Position numbers and translations under genes: made by a program. Positions 27,132-35,108 of a DNA stretch of 37,296 nt are shown here, in pieces (the stretch's first letter is position 1; every line of letters starts with the position of its first letter). A model generated the notes under the pieces. That model searched no databases. It saw only the letters and a list, made by a program, of their open reading frames with translations, and had not been told where the DNA came from. Source of the DNA: Marinomonas gallaica (GTDB taxonomy: Bacteria; Pseudomonadota; Gammaproteobacteria; Pseudomonadales; Marinomonadaceae); NCBI RefSeq assembly GCF_001639745.1, contig NZ_LTAX01000028.1, positions 1-37,296 on the forward strand, in the 5' to 3' direction.

Positions 27132-27503
27132 TTACTTGATTTCGACAGAAGCACCTGCTTCTTCAAGAGCTTTCTTAAGCTCTTCAGCTTCTTCTTTAGA
27201 AGCGCCTTCTTTAACAGTTGCTGGAGCGCCGTCAACCATTGCTTTCGCTTCTTTAAGGCCTAGACCAGTTGCGCCACGTACAGCTTTGATAACGTTAACT
27301 TTCTTATCACCAGCACCAGTAAGAACTACGTCGAACTCAGTTTGTTCTTCAGCAGCCGCGCCAGCATCGCCAGCAGGACCTGCAGCTGCAGCAACAGCTG
27401 CAGTTACGCCGAATTTTTCTTCCATTGCTTCGATCAGTTCAACAACGTCCATTACAGACATTTCTGCTACTGCATTGATGATATCTTCTTTAGTTAGAGC
27501 CAT
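27132..27503 (-). CDS. rplL: 50S ribosomal protein L7/L12
   Basis: L7/L12 is the multicopy stalk protein that recruits GTPase factors. The 123-residue protein has an N-terminal dimerisation domain (about 1-32), an alanine/glycine-rich hinge (about 34-54) and the C-terminal factor-binding domain with [20 protein letters not shown]. It follows rplJ by 78 bases and is followed by an attenuator. Confidence 0.99.
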   Translation of the reverse strand: MALTKEDIINAVAEMSVMDVVELIEAMEEKFGVTAAVAAAAGPAGDAGAAAEEQTEFDVVLTGAGDKKVNVIKAVRGATGLGLKEAKAMVDGAPATVKEGASKEEAEELKKALEEAGASVEIK

Positions 27504-27581
27504 GACTCAGATTTCCTAACATTTTGTAGTTGCCTGTAGGGCAACAAAAACCAATTGAATTCAAGTAAGTGCGTTTCAGTA

Positions 27582-28082
27582 TTACGCTGCTTCTTGTTCT
27601 TTCTGATCGCGAATCGCCGCAAGAGTACGCGCAAGTTTGCTTGTCGCACCTTGAATAACGCTCATTAGTTTCGCGATTGCTTCGTCGTATGTTGGCAATG
27701 TTGCCAAACGATCGATGTCGCCAGCTGGGATCAACTCACCGTTGAACGCCAATGCTTTCACTTCAAATTTGTCGTTCTCTTTCGCAAAAGTTTTCAACAA
27801 ACGAGCCGCCGCACCTGGGTGCTCGTTAGAAAATGCGATAAGAGTTGGACCAACGAAGCTTTCTGTCAAGCATTCGAAGTCAGTGCCTTCAACTGCGCGG
27901 CGAGCCAGTGTGTTACGTACTACACGTACATAAACACCCGCTTCGCGTGCTTGTTTGCGAAGAGCAGTCATGTCAGTCACGGTTACACCGCGAGAGTCAG
28001 CTACTACAGCAGACAAGGCGCCTTTAGCAACTTCGCTAACTTCGGCGACAATGGCTTTTTTGTCTTCTAGACCTAATGCCAC
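27582..28082 (-). CDS. rplJ: 50S ribosomal protein L10
   Basis: L10 anchors the L7/L12 stalk to the ribosome and, in complex with L7/L12, represses its own operon. The 166-residue product has the N-terminal rRNA-binding domain ([19 protein letters not shown]) and the C-terminal helix that binds L12 dimers. A 216-base leader with L10-leader features precedes it. Confidence 0.99.
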   Translation of the reverse strand: MALGLEDKKAIVAEVSEVAKGALSAVVADSRGVTVTDMTALRKQAREAGVYVRVVRNTLARRAVEGTDFECLTESFVGPTLIAFSNEHPGAAARLLKTFAKENDKFEVKALAFNGELIPAGDIDRLATLPTYDEAIAKLMSVIQGATSKLARTLAAIRDQKEQEAA

Positions 28083-28109
28083 TGGTTTTCTCCTGGATTA
28101 GCAGGGCTA

Positions 28110-28262
28110 CGCCCCAAATTTACCAACTCTCCGAAAGAAACCTTTCGGAGTACTTACTGGTGATTTGGATCCAGTTTATGTTCTGAATCGGGCCACACCA
28201 TCTGCGCAGGACAAGTGCTTCTCAACACTATAATTAAATCATCGACTCCTGCGGTCTTTGAC
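28110..28262 (-). promoter_or_regulatory. L10 leader (autoregulatory mRNA region)
   Basis: The rplA-rplJ gap has the layout of the L10 leader. CGCAGGA and TCCTGCG (28247-28253 with 28205-28211) pair perfectly and enclose an AGTG/CACT stem; CAGATGGTG follows. Further down, a perfect 9-pair hairpin CTCCGAAAG/CTTTCGGAG spans 28129-28150. The L10(L12)4 complex binds the kink-turn part of this leader in E. coli. The call rests on position and the GCAGG...CCTGC core. Confidence 0.75.
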
Positions 28263-28298
28263 GGCCTATACACAAGGTACAGACCCCAAAGCTCTGAC

Positions 28299-28994
28299 TT
28301 AGAAGCTTAACGCACCTAAATCAATTTGTAGACCAGGTCCCATTGTAGAGGACAAAGTCACTTTCTTCATGTAGATACCTTTTGAAGACGCTGGTTTAGC
28401 ACGACGCAAGTCAGCTAGAAGCGCTTCAAGGTTACCTAGGATAGCATCTGCAGCGAAGTCGATAGAGCCAACGCCAGCGTGGATGATACCATTTTTGTCA
28501 GTACGGTAACGTGCTTGACCTGCTTTTGCATTTTTAACTGCAGTCGCAACATCAGGTGTTACAGTACCCACTTTAGGGTTTGGCATAAGACCACGAGGAC
28601 CAAGAATCTGACCTAGTTGACCAACGATACGCATCGCATCTGGAGAAGCGATTACAACATCAAAGTCTAGGTTGCCAGCTTTAACTTGTTCAGCAAGGTC
28701 TTCAAAACCAACGACATCTGCACCCGCTTCTTTAGCGGCATCAGCGTTTGCACCTTGAGCGAATACAGCAACGCGAACGTCTTTACCTGTACCGTTAGGA
28801 AGCACTGTAGAACCACGAACAACCTGATCAGATTTACGTGGGTCAACGCCAAGATTTACAGATACGTCAACAGACTCTTTGAACTTAACAGTAGATAGTT
28901 CAGACAGAAGAGACATTGCTTCTTCTACAGAGTACAGTTTTGTTGCGTCTACTTTTTCAGCGATCAAGCGAGCGCGTTTAGTTAGCTTAGCCAT
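28299..28994 (-). CDS. rplA: 50S ribosomal protein L1
   Basis: L1 forms the mobile stalk that assists E-site tRNA release and, in E. coli, represses the rplK-rplA mRNA. The 231-residue protein has the two-domain fold, with [19 protein letters not shown] at about 130-148 as its signature. Its ATG overlaps the rplK TAA by one base, a translational coupling arrangement. Confidence 0.99.
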   Translation of the reverse strand: MAKLTKRARLIAEKVDATKLYSVEEAMSLLSELSTVKFKESVDVSVNLGVDPRKSDQVVRGSTVLPNGTGKDVRVAVFAQGANADAAKEAGADVVGFEDLAEQVKAGNLDFDVVIASPDAMRIVGQLGQILGPRGLMPNPKVGTVTPDVATAVKNAKAGQARYRTDKNGIIHAGVGSIDFAADAILGNLEALLADLRRAKPASSKGIYMKKVTLSSTMGPGLQIDLGALSF

Positions 28995-29428
28995 TAGTTC
29001 ACACCTTCAACGTCTAGACCCATTGCACGTGCACTACCTGCGATAGTACGTACGGCAGCATCCATGTCAGAAGCAGTCAAATCCGCTTGCTTCGCAACAA
29101 CAATCTCTTCTAGTTGAGCACGAGTAACCGTACCAACTTTCTGAGTGTTTGGACGTGGAGAACCACTCTTCAAACCCGCTGCTTTTTTAAGCAAAACAGA
29201 AGCCGGAGTAGATTTCGTTTCAAATGTGAAGCTACGGTCACTGTATACAGTGATGATAACTGGTGTAGGAAGACCCGCTTCAACGCCTTGTGTTTTCGCG
29301 TTGAATGCTTTACAGAATTCCATGATGTTCACACCGTGTTGACCTAGTGCAGGACCAACTGGTGGACTTGGGTTCGCTTGACCCGCTTTAACTTGTAGCT
29401 TGATATAAGCTTGGACTTTCTTAGCCAT
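28994..29428 (-). CDS. rplK: 50S ribosomal protein L11
   Basis: L11 forms the GTPase-associated centre base and is needed for RelA activation. The 144-residue product starts [20 protein letters not shown] and contains the proline-rich [19 protein letters not shown]. The C-terminal rRNA-binding domain ends [12 protein letters not shown]. It starts the L11 operon, 48 bases after nusG, with a hairpin that may be the L1 target. Confidence 0.99.
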   Translation of the reverse strand: MAKKVQAYIKLQVKAGQANPSPPVGPALGQHGVNIMEFCKAFNAKTQGVEAGLPTPVIITVYSDRSFTFETKSTPASVLLKKAAGLKSGSPRPNTQKVGTVTRAQLEEIVVAKQADLTASDMDAAVRTIAGSARAMGLDVEGVN

Positions 29429-29442
29429 TTTTTACTCCAGAT

Positions 29443-29465
29443 GGGTCACAGCCCGAAGGCTACCC
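29443..29465 (-). promoter_or_regulatory. Candidate L1 operator hairpin before rplK
   Basis: On the minus strand a UUCG-capped AGCC/GGCU stem sits on a GGGU/ACCC stem, with unpaired GUG on one side. Two short helices flanking an asymmetric loop resemble known L1 binding sites, and the place just before rplK is right. The match to L1 sites is from memory and unaligned. Confidence 0.5.
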
Positions 29466-29476
29466 GATTAGTGCTA

Positions 29477-30010
29477 TCAGGTTTTCTCAACCTGACTAAA
29501 TTCCAAATCAACCGGTGTCGAGCGCCCAAAAATAAGCACCGCCACTTTGATTCGGCTTTTATCGTAGTCAACCTCTTCAACCACACCATTAAAGTCAGCA
29601 AATGGACCTTCGTTAACACGAACCACTTCACCCACTTCAAACAATGTTTTCGGACGAGGTTTATCCACACCCTCATTGACTCGCTGCAGAATCGCATCTG
29701 CTTCACGATCAGTGATAGGGGATGGCTTGTCCGCTGTACCGCCAATAAAGCCAAGCACACGCGTTGTACCTTTGACTAGATGCCAAGAGTCATCATTCAT
29801 ATCCATTTGGACCAACACATAGCCCGGATAGAACTTACGTTCACTCTTACGCTTCTTGCCATCGCGAATCTCAACTACTTCCTCTGTCGGAACCAGGATA
29901 TCGCCAAAATAATCTTCCATACCCATAATGCCAACACGCTCATTGAGCGAGCGCATTACGTGCTTTTCATAACCTGAGTACGCTTGTACCACATACCATC
30001 GTTTCGCCAC
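29477..30010 (-). CDS. nusG: Transcription antitermination factor NusG
   Basis: NusG binds RNA polymerase and links it to Rho or to S10 of the leading ribosome. I start it at the GTG at 30010 (177 residues, [18 protein letters not shown]), because AGGAG lies six bases upstream; the TTG two codons earlier overlaps that site. The NGN domain is N-terminal, and the KOW motif is in [20 protein letters not shown]. It lies nine bases after secE, as usual. Confidence 0.97.
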   Translation of the reverse strand: MAKRWYVVQAYSGYEKHVMRSLNERVGIMGMEDYFGDILVPTEEVVEIRDGKKRKSERKFYPGYVLVQMDMNDDSWHLVKGTTRVLGFIGGTADKPSPITDREADAILQRVNEGVDKPRPKTLFEVGEVVRVNEGPFADFNGVVEEVDYDKSRIKVAVLIFGRSTPVDLEFSQVEKT

Positions 30011-30019
30011 GAGCAACTC

Positions 30020-30388
30020 CTAACCTATTACTGCGGAAACGATCCAACCAAGGAGCGAATCAACTCCCCACAGTACGAGAGACATAAAAATAACAACCGC
30101 CAAAACGATCAACGTTGTTTGAACCGTTTCCTGTCTCGTTGGCCATACAACACGACGAATTTCGGTCTTCGCCTCTTTCGCTAATTTCGCAAAAGAACGC
30201 CCTTTAGCCGTATTCAGCGCAACAAAGCCAGCAATACCAGCTAGAACCAAAACAGCAATCAAGCGATACAGCAATGACTCAGCAGAAAAATAATTGTTCC
30301 CAACGACCGCCACAGCAGTAAGAAGGACAACAATCGCCCACTTAAAAACGTCTCCGCGAGACTCTTGAGTTTCAGCACTCGAACTCAT
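30020..30388 (-). CDS. secE: Protein translocase subunit SecE
   Basis: SecE clamps SecY in the inner-membrane translocon. The 122-residue product has three hydrophobic segments (about 16-33, 41-60, 93-116), the longer enterobacterial-type form. The conserved amphipathic region before the last segment reads EIRRVVWPTRQET. It lies 40 bases after tRNA-Trp and directly before nusG. Confidence 0.98.
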   Translation of the reverse strand: MSSSAETQESRGDVFKWAIVVLLTAVAVVGNNYFSAESLLYRLIAVLVLAGIAGFVALNTAKGRSFAKLAKEAKTEIRRVVWPTRQETVQTTLIVLAVVIFMSLVLWGVDSLLGWIVSAVIG

Positions 30389-30428
30389 ACTTCAGGTGAT
30401 CCCTAGCTAAGAAATTGGATACGAAATA

Positions 30429-30504
30429 TGGCAGGCCAAGAGGGACTCGAACCCCCAACAGCCGGTTTTGGAAACCGGTGCTCTACCAATTGAACTATTG
30501 GCCT
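30429..30504 (-). tRNA. tRNA-Trp (CCA)
   Basis: 76 bases, with the CCA end encoded. The acceptor arms AGGCCAA and TTGGCCT pair fully, the anticodon loop holds CCA, and the T loop reads GTTCGAGTC. It is cotranscribed with secE, an arrangement shared with other gammaproteobacteria. Confidence 0.98.
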
Positions 30505-30523
30505 ACATTCGTATGGGCGGAGA

Positions 30524-30551
30524 ATTATACCGACTCACTTAGATTTAGCAA
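30524..30551 (-). promoter_or_regulatory. Promoter before tRNA-Trp/secE
   Basis: On the minus strand TTGCTA (30546-30551) and a consensus TATAAT (30524-30529) are 16 bases apart. The discriminator after the -10 is TCTCCGCCC, GC-rich as in promoters under stringent control. This occupies the interval where tufB is found in many relatives. Confidence 0.75.
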
Positions 30552-30622
30552 GCAGTATTGCCCAAAAAACAGACAATAAAATTGGCAACTATAAATCTGC
30601 CAGTTTTAGCATTGAGAAATGC

Positions 30623-30698
30623 TGGAGCTCATGAGCAGATTTGAACTGCCGACCTCACCCTTACCAAGGGTGTGCTCTACCAACTGAGCTACATGAGC
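30623..30698 (-). tRNA. tRNA-Thr (GGT)
   Basis: 76 bases including CCA. The anticodon loop carries GGT, and the acceptor stem GCTCATG pairs with CATGAGC. It is third in the Tyr-Gly-Thr cluster; only 6 bases separate it from tRNA-Gly. Confidence 0.98.
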
Positions 30699-30704
30699 AT
30701 AAGC

Positions 30705-30779
30705 TGGAGCGGGTAGCGGGAATCGAACCCGCCTCTTCAGCTTGGAAGGCTGAGGTAATAGCCACTATACCATACCCGC
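30705..30779 (-). tRNA. tRNA-Gly (TCC)
   Basis: 75 bases including CCA. The acceptor stem GCGGGTA pairs with TACCCGC and the anticodon is TCC. It lies between tRNA-Tyr and tRNA-Thr with very short spacers, so the three are processed from one precursor. Confidence 0.98.
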
Positions 30780-30786
30780 GAATTAA

Positions 30787-30871
<85 letters not shown>

Positions 30872-30915
30872 CGATTTCCAAAGCATTGGTAACAACGCCT
30901 CAAAAGGTGGGAGCC

Positions 30916-30943
30916 ATTATATGAATCAGATTTTCAATTGCAA
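30916..30943 (-). promoter_or_regulatory. Promoter of the Tyr-Gly-Thr tRNA cluster
   Basis: On the minus strand TTGCAA (30938-30943) and consensus TATAAT (30916-30921) are 16 bases apart, followed by GGCTCCCACC, a GC-rich discriminator. It begins four bases after the end of the SPOR-domain gene. No terminator is visible between them. Confidence 0.75.
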
Positions 30944-30946
30944 GCA

Positions 30947-31690
30947 CTAGCAAGGATTTTTTTCTATTTTTATTAACAGCTTGGATAAATCCAATGTTTG
31001 TAAGAAATTTCGCCATGCCTGCTCTGTTATCGGTTGATCCAACAGTAATTCATAGAGCTTTACACTCCGCTGATGTGGATACACGTTTACGGGCATCCCT
31101 GAGCGCTCTGAAATCGACTCCTGCGCCTGCTCGGCCCGCTCCTGAGAAGAAAACAAACCTAATGAAATTCGATTTTTCATGTCGCCTCGAGAAATGATAT
31201 AGCTGTCTATACGCTTTAATTTTAGTCGAGCAACTATATCCTGTGCCTGGGCTGTTGTTGCAGGCGCTGATATATAAAGCCAAAATTTATCTCGCTTACC
31301 CGTCGCTTCTTGCTGAGTAAATGCTATTTTTGCTTCGTTGAAAGCCTCAGTCACTAATCGACGATCTGCATCACGCTCTAATACCACAACTGGGCAGAGC
31401 AGGTTTTCTGTCTCAACGACTGTCGCAGCGTCATTTTTCAACATATTATTTACAGCCTGCCCTACCTCATTCGCTACGCTTTCAGCCGTCGACGCAGGCG
31501 CATTCGAATACACATTTGTGCTCATGGCAACATTACTATCAGGCAGCGCTTCTCCAATTAAATATATTTTCTCACTCACTGGCGGGGCATATACAGGCGC
31601 TTTCTCTATTTTGGTATCAGCCGCAGAAAAGCCCAACCATGCAACAAGCCCAGCGTTAGCGAGAATCATCAGCAAAAACAACCATTTCAT
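30947..31690 (-). CDS. SPOR-domain membrane protein
   Basis: The 247-residue product has an N-terminal hydrophobic segment (about 3-21), a low-complexity linker, and a C-terminal region resembling SPOR domains (about 134-200: KFWLYISAPATTAQAQD, then the paired strand SLGLFSSQERAEQAQESI). SPOR domains bind denuded peptidoglycan, often at the septum. The membrane anchor predicts a periplasmic domain. It abuts coaX and precedes the tRNA cluster, as in Pseudomonas. Exact role is unknown; the SPOR call is from fold pattern only. Confidence 0.75.
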   Translation of the reverse strand: MKWLFLLMILANAGLVAWLGFSAADTKIEKAPVYAPPVSEKIYLIGEALPDSNVAMSTNVYSNAPASTAESVANEVGQAVNNMLKNDAATVVETENLLCPVVVLERDADRRLVTEAFNEAKIAFTQQEATGKRDKFWLYISAPATTAQAQDIVARLKLKRIDSYIISRGDMKNRISLGLFSSQERAEQAQESISERSGMPVNVYPHQRSVKLYELLLDQPITEQAWRNFLQTLDLSKLLIKIEKNPC

Positions 31691-32425
31691 TTATTTAGCA
31701 CCCTTCAATCGAGCATCCAATACAAACTTGGCACCTTTCGCCACAAGATGCTCATCTAACACATAATCAATCGCTAAACGGTTCATTAGTGCTTGGCTTC
31801 CCCCACCGGTCGCCAACCATTTCGCCTGTCCATGCCTCTCATATAATCGCTGAATAAACCCTAAAGCCATCTCTAAACAGCCTGCCGATACGGCATCCGC
31901 CGTGCTACTAGGAACCCCTTCTTCTAAAGAGACTTCCGCGGCATCATAGCGTATCTTAGCAGTTTGACTGACTAGGCTTGACTCCATCAACGCTAACCCG
32001 GGAACAATATAGCCACCTAGATGAACCCCCTCGTCGCTTACGAAGTCTGCTTTTATCGCTGTTCCAGCATCTATAACAACCACTGGTCCACCATAGACAT
32101 GATAGGCCGCGATTGCACCCAACCATCGATCCACCCCTAATCGTTGTGGCTCCGCATAAGAATTAATCACACCACATGCCTCTGATTCGGCCTGAATGCT
32201 ATGCATCGCTGCTTCAGGATAAGATCGGCGCAAGAGCGAAGTAAGTACGGCATCATGTTCAGCAGAACGCACGCTCGCGAGCACAATGTTTTGAGGTGAG
32301 CCGATGCGATCTGTACTCGGTAACTCTTGCGCCCATTTATCCGTTATTCTATCCCCTTTAAAGAGGGTCCACTTAACTCGGGTATTACCGGCATCAACGA
32401 TCAGCGTACTATTGTTTGCGCACAC
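31691..32425 (-). CDS. coaX: Type III pantothenate kinase
   Basis: CoaX phosphorylates pantothenate, the first step of coenzyme A synthesis. Motifs seen are DAGNTRVK (phosphate binding, about 11-18), GVDRW (about 97-101, with the catalytic Asp), VIDAGTAIK (118-126) and GGYIVPG (137-143). I prefer the GTG at 32425 (244 residues) because GGAGGGG lies six to eight bases upstream. An ATG at 32440 is the alternative. Either start overlaps the end of birA (by 17 bases for the GTG). The type III enzyme replaces the CoaA type of enterobacteria. Confidence 0.93.
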   Translation of the reverse strand: MCANNSTLIVDAGNTRVKWTLFKGDRITDKWAQELPSTDRIGSPQNIVLASVRSAEHDAVLTSLLRRSYPEAAMHSIQAESEACGVINSYAEPQRLGVDRWLGAIAAYHVYGGPVVVIDAGTAIKADFVSDEGVHLGGYIVPGLALMESSLVSQTAKIRYDAAEVSLEEGVPSSTADAVSAGCLEMALGFIQRLYERHGQAKWLATGGGSQALMNRLAIDYVLDEHLVAKGAKFVLDARLKGAK

Positions 32426-33362
32426 TAATTTCCCCTCCATGAAGAAGCTCGACCCCTTCATTGGTTTCTAGCTTTAGCGCTCCATTCTCATCCACTCCTC
32501 GGGCGATCCCGACTTGCTGACGCACACCGCTATAAACAGTCACAGGCTGATTGTAAAGTATATCTAATGCTTGCCATTGCGAATGATAGTGCTCTAGGCC
32601 TTTGCCTTTCTCAAAAACTTCACACATTTCCACTAAGCCTTGAGTAATTTGAGCAATAATGTCATTACGATCCGGCGTATAAGACAAACGTGACGTTAGG
32701 TCTGTCCAAGGCTGATCCACTCTCTTTTGCTGCTCTGTTGTCGATTCAACGTTTAAGCCAATACCTATAATGACACGACATACATCTTGATCTGCAACTA
32801 ACTCCAGCAAAATACCGCATATTTTATGACCATCTACGTGAATATCATTGGGCCACTTCAAACCAGGGTTAGATACCCCCAAGCGTCGCAACACCTGAGC
32901 AATAACCACCCCAACCGCCAAACTCAGCCCTTCAACGACACTTGGGCCTTGCTCAAACTTCCACGCGAATGACATGGTTATGTTTTTCGCCACTCCGCTT
33001 TCCCAAACACGACCACGTCGCCCTTTACCTTGCGTTTGATGCTCTGTCACTACCAACGCAGGCAACCGAGCCCCCAACGCCACTTTCTGTTTTAATACAT
33101 CATTGGTTGATGGTGTTTCAAAAGGAATGTCGATTGCAACACTTGGATCAACGCCTGCGCTTCGCAAACGCGCCTCTTCTAACAATATGATCGGCTCAGG
33201 AATGCGATAACCTCTTCCTTTGACAGAATGGACCGTAATACCAAATGTCTCTAGTTTCTTAAGGCGCTTCCAAACGGCTGCCCGAGTGACCCCTAAGGCC
33301 TCCCCAAGTTCTTCACCTGAATGAAACTTACTGTCACTCAGCAAGGCTAGAACTTCTCTCAT
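32409..33362 (-). CDS. birA: Biotin-protein ligase / biotin operon repressor
   Basis: BirA makes biotinyl-AMP, attaches biotin to carrier proteins and, with an N-terminal winged helix, represses biotin genes. The 317-residue product (ATG at 33362, GGAG eight bases upstream) has the helix-turn-helix near 17-40, the biotin loop GKGRRGR at 112-118, KWPND at 169-173 and the catalytic-region HKICGILLE at 179-187. The winged helix suggests a bifunctional repressor. It overlaps coaX and follows an alpha/beta hydrolase gene by 24 bases. Confidence 0.96.
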   Translation of the reverse strand: MREVLALLSDSKFHSGEELGEALGVTRAAVWKRLKKLETFGITVHSVKGRGYRIPEPIILLEEARLRSAGVDPSVAIDIPFETPSTNDVLKQKVALGARLPALVVTEHQTQGKGRRGRVWESGVAKNITMSFAWKFEQGPSVVEGLSLAVGVVIAQVLRRLGVSNPGLKWPNDIHVDGHKICGILLELVADQDVCRVIIGIGLNVESTTEQQKRVDQPWTDLTSRLSYTPDRNDIIAQITQGLVEMCEVFEKGKGLEHYHSQWQALDILYNQPVTVYSGVRQQVGIARGVDENGALKLETNEGVELLHGGEISVRKQ

Positions 33363-33386
33363 GTAGAGCACTCCGCTTAACTATTC

Positions 33387-34556
33387 TTACAATTCACGTG
33401 TTTTCGACACAAAGACGGATACACGTTCCATTAAATCATCAAAATATGGGTTCCAAGACAGCCTTGCTGCGACGTCACTCAGTGAAGACAGTTGATCTGA
33501 TCGCTCGCCAAACCAATTATGCTCAGCTTCACGACACTCTTGATAACGACTTTCTTCACCTAGGTACCACGAGCAAATACGGTATTCACCCCGCTCACCG
33601 TAATACGGATTATCAGGCGCCCCATGCACTGCCATATGAGCCAGCCCAAAGATACGTTGTTCGGGCAAGTCGGTATTAATGATCTCCACCTGTTCATCAA
33701 AGGCCGCTTGCTGATTCGCGCTGTAGAGCACCATTTCACTGTATGGGTGATCTTTAAATGACGTATTAAAAACCTCTAGAGTCACTGACGAGTCAACTGT
33801 TGCATCTTCTTCAGATAGAGCCAAAAACACAGGCACTTTGGCTGGTGCATCCACTACAATCTGTCGCACTTCTTTCGCTAATTTATAGGCTTCTGCAATC
33901 GCTGGGACAGGGATTGATGCATACTTTGCATAGTCATCTGACTCATGATGATCTAGCCAATTAATAAAAGGAGAAAGCAACGGTGCAAGCCAATCAATAC
34001 TGCTGTTGATCTTGAATAAAGGGGAAAACAAAACGACGCCTTCAACGACAGAAGGATTATTCCATGCATACTCTGTCACCAGCGCACCACCGGTTGAAAA
34101 GCCCGCCAGATAGACAACATCAACCTGTTGAGAAAACTGCTCTGTCGCATTGGCTACCGCTTGACGCCAATCATCGCGTGTGACGTTAATAAGGTCTTCC
34201 GCTTTAGTACCGTGCCCAGGTAGTATCATCACTCGAGTATAAAAGCAGCTATCCGACAGCGCTTGGGCGGAGTCTCTTAAAGCAAAAGGAGAGTCAGAAA
34301 GACCATGAAACATAAGGACACCAATTTTCGGCCCCGAGCAAGACTTATCAGGAAAACGCTCATAGGGCAGCACGGCCTCTACCTCCATAGCACCTTTATT
34401 TGCGTCTACCCAAGCCTTACGGTCAGTGATGAAATGACTAAGGCGTTCACGGTATTCCACAAAAGGCTCGTCCTTCAATTGCACCCACTCATTAGCAGAA
34501 ATACAACACGATATACTGGCAAGTAGAAAAGTCATTACAAATCGATGCAGGCGCAT
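33387..34556 (-). CDS. Exported alpha/beta hydrolase (esterase/lipase-like)
   Basis: The 389-residue product starts with a signal-peptide-like stretch (about 1-21, FVMTFLLASISCCISA) and has an alpha/beta hydrolase core. The nucleophile elbow GFSTG places Ser154; HG at 84-85 suits the oxyanion region. Asp251 or Asp255 and His307 or His311 are likely triad partners. This resembles monoacylglycerol lipase or carboxylesterase families. Substrate is unknown. It probably leads the birA-coaX-SPOR transcript. Six cysteines could form disulfides in the periplasm. Confidence 0.8.
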   Translation of the reverse strand: MRLHRFVMTFLLASISCCISANEWVQLKDEPFVEYRERLSHFITDRKAWVDANKGAMEVEAVLPYERFPDKSCSGPKIGVLMFHGLSDSPFALRDSAQALSDSCFYTRVMILPGHGTKAEDLINVTRDDWRQAVANATEQFSQQVDVVYLAGFSTGGALVTEYAWNNPSVVEGVVLFSPLFKINSSIDWLAPLLSPFINWLDHHESDDYAKYASIPVPAIAEAYKLAKEVRQIVVDAPAKVPVFLALSEEDATVDSSVTLEVFNTSFKDHPYSEMVLYSANQQAAFDEQVEIINTDLPEQRIFGLAHMAVHGAPDNPYYGERGEYRICSWYLGEESRYQECREAEHNWFGERSDQLSSLSDVAARLSWNPYFDDLMERVSVFVSKTREL

Positions 34557-34568
34557 TGTTCTATCCCA

Positions 34569-34596
34569 TTGAGCATTTAAACGAAACGCTTATCAT
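34569..34596 (+). promoter_or_regulatory. Candidate promoter of the GNAT gene
   Basis: TTGAGC (34569-34574) and TATCAT (34591-34596) are 16 bases apart in the 79-base divergent gap. The start would lie about 30 bases before the TTG start codon. The opposite strand has no equally good match for the hydrolase. Confidence 0.45.
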
Positions 34597-34635
34597 AGCG
34601 GATATAAAACAAATCACTAGCATCAGGCAACGAAT

Positions 34636-35067
34636 TTGAACAGTTCAATCGACCCAAGGCCCGTTGAAGCTCTATGGTTTCCGCTTGTTAAGAAGTTCTA
34701 TCAAGCGTATTACCCAAGCGCAAAGCCAAACAAATCAGAGCCAGTATGGGTTATTAAAGATGGAGCGTTAATAAAGTCGGCTGTGCGACTAAAACCGCTA
34801 ACACACTGTGTACTTCTAACCGGACTCGTCACACACCCCGACTATCGAAATAGAGGTTATGCCGCAGCGCTTTTAGCCGCCCTAAAGCCAACGCTCGAAA
34901 AACAAGCCAGTTACTGTTTAAACCAGCCGGAACTTATAGAGTTTTATCAACGCAGCGGCTTTGAACTGATTGGGAACGAAAACATCCTACCCCAAGATCT
35001 TTACGGAAGACTGCAACGTTATAGAGCAAAGCAACCTAACCTAGTTGCTATGCGGTTCGTCAGTTAA
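34636..35067 (+). CDS. GNAT-family N-acetyltransferase
   Basis: The 143-residue product has GNAT motif A, GLVTHPDYRNRGYAAALL (about 63-80), with the RNRGYA acetyl-CoA loop, and the C-terminal EFYQRSGFELIG strand-helix. The first possible start after the in-frame stop at 34618 is the TTG at 34636; its ribosome-binding site (AGGCA) is weak. It is the only complete plus-strand gene I support. Substrate is unknown. Confidence 0.8.
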   Translation: MNSSIDPRPVEALWFPLVKKFYQAYYPSAKPNKSEPVWVIKDGALIKSAVRLKPLTHCVLLTGLVTHPDYRNRGYAAALLAALKPTLEKQASYCLNQPELIEFYQRSGFELIGNENILPQDLYGRLQRYRAKQPNLVAMRFVS

Positions 35068-35081
35068 CACTTGAATTAAAA

Positions 35082-35102
35082 GCGCCCCAAATCATGGGGC
35101 GC
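35082..35102 (-). terminator. Terminator of opgG
   Basis: GCGCCCCA (35082-35089) pairs perfectly with TGGGGCGC (35095-35102) around five bases. On the minus strand TTTTAATT follows, making it a terminator for opgG. On the plus strand the tail CTCTAATT is weaker, but it could also serve the converging GNAT gene. Confidence 0.85.
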
Positions 35103-35108
35103 CTCTAA

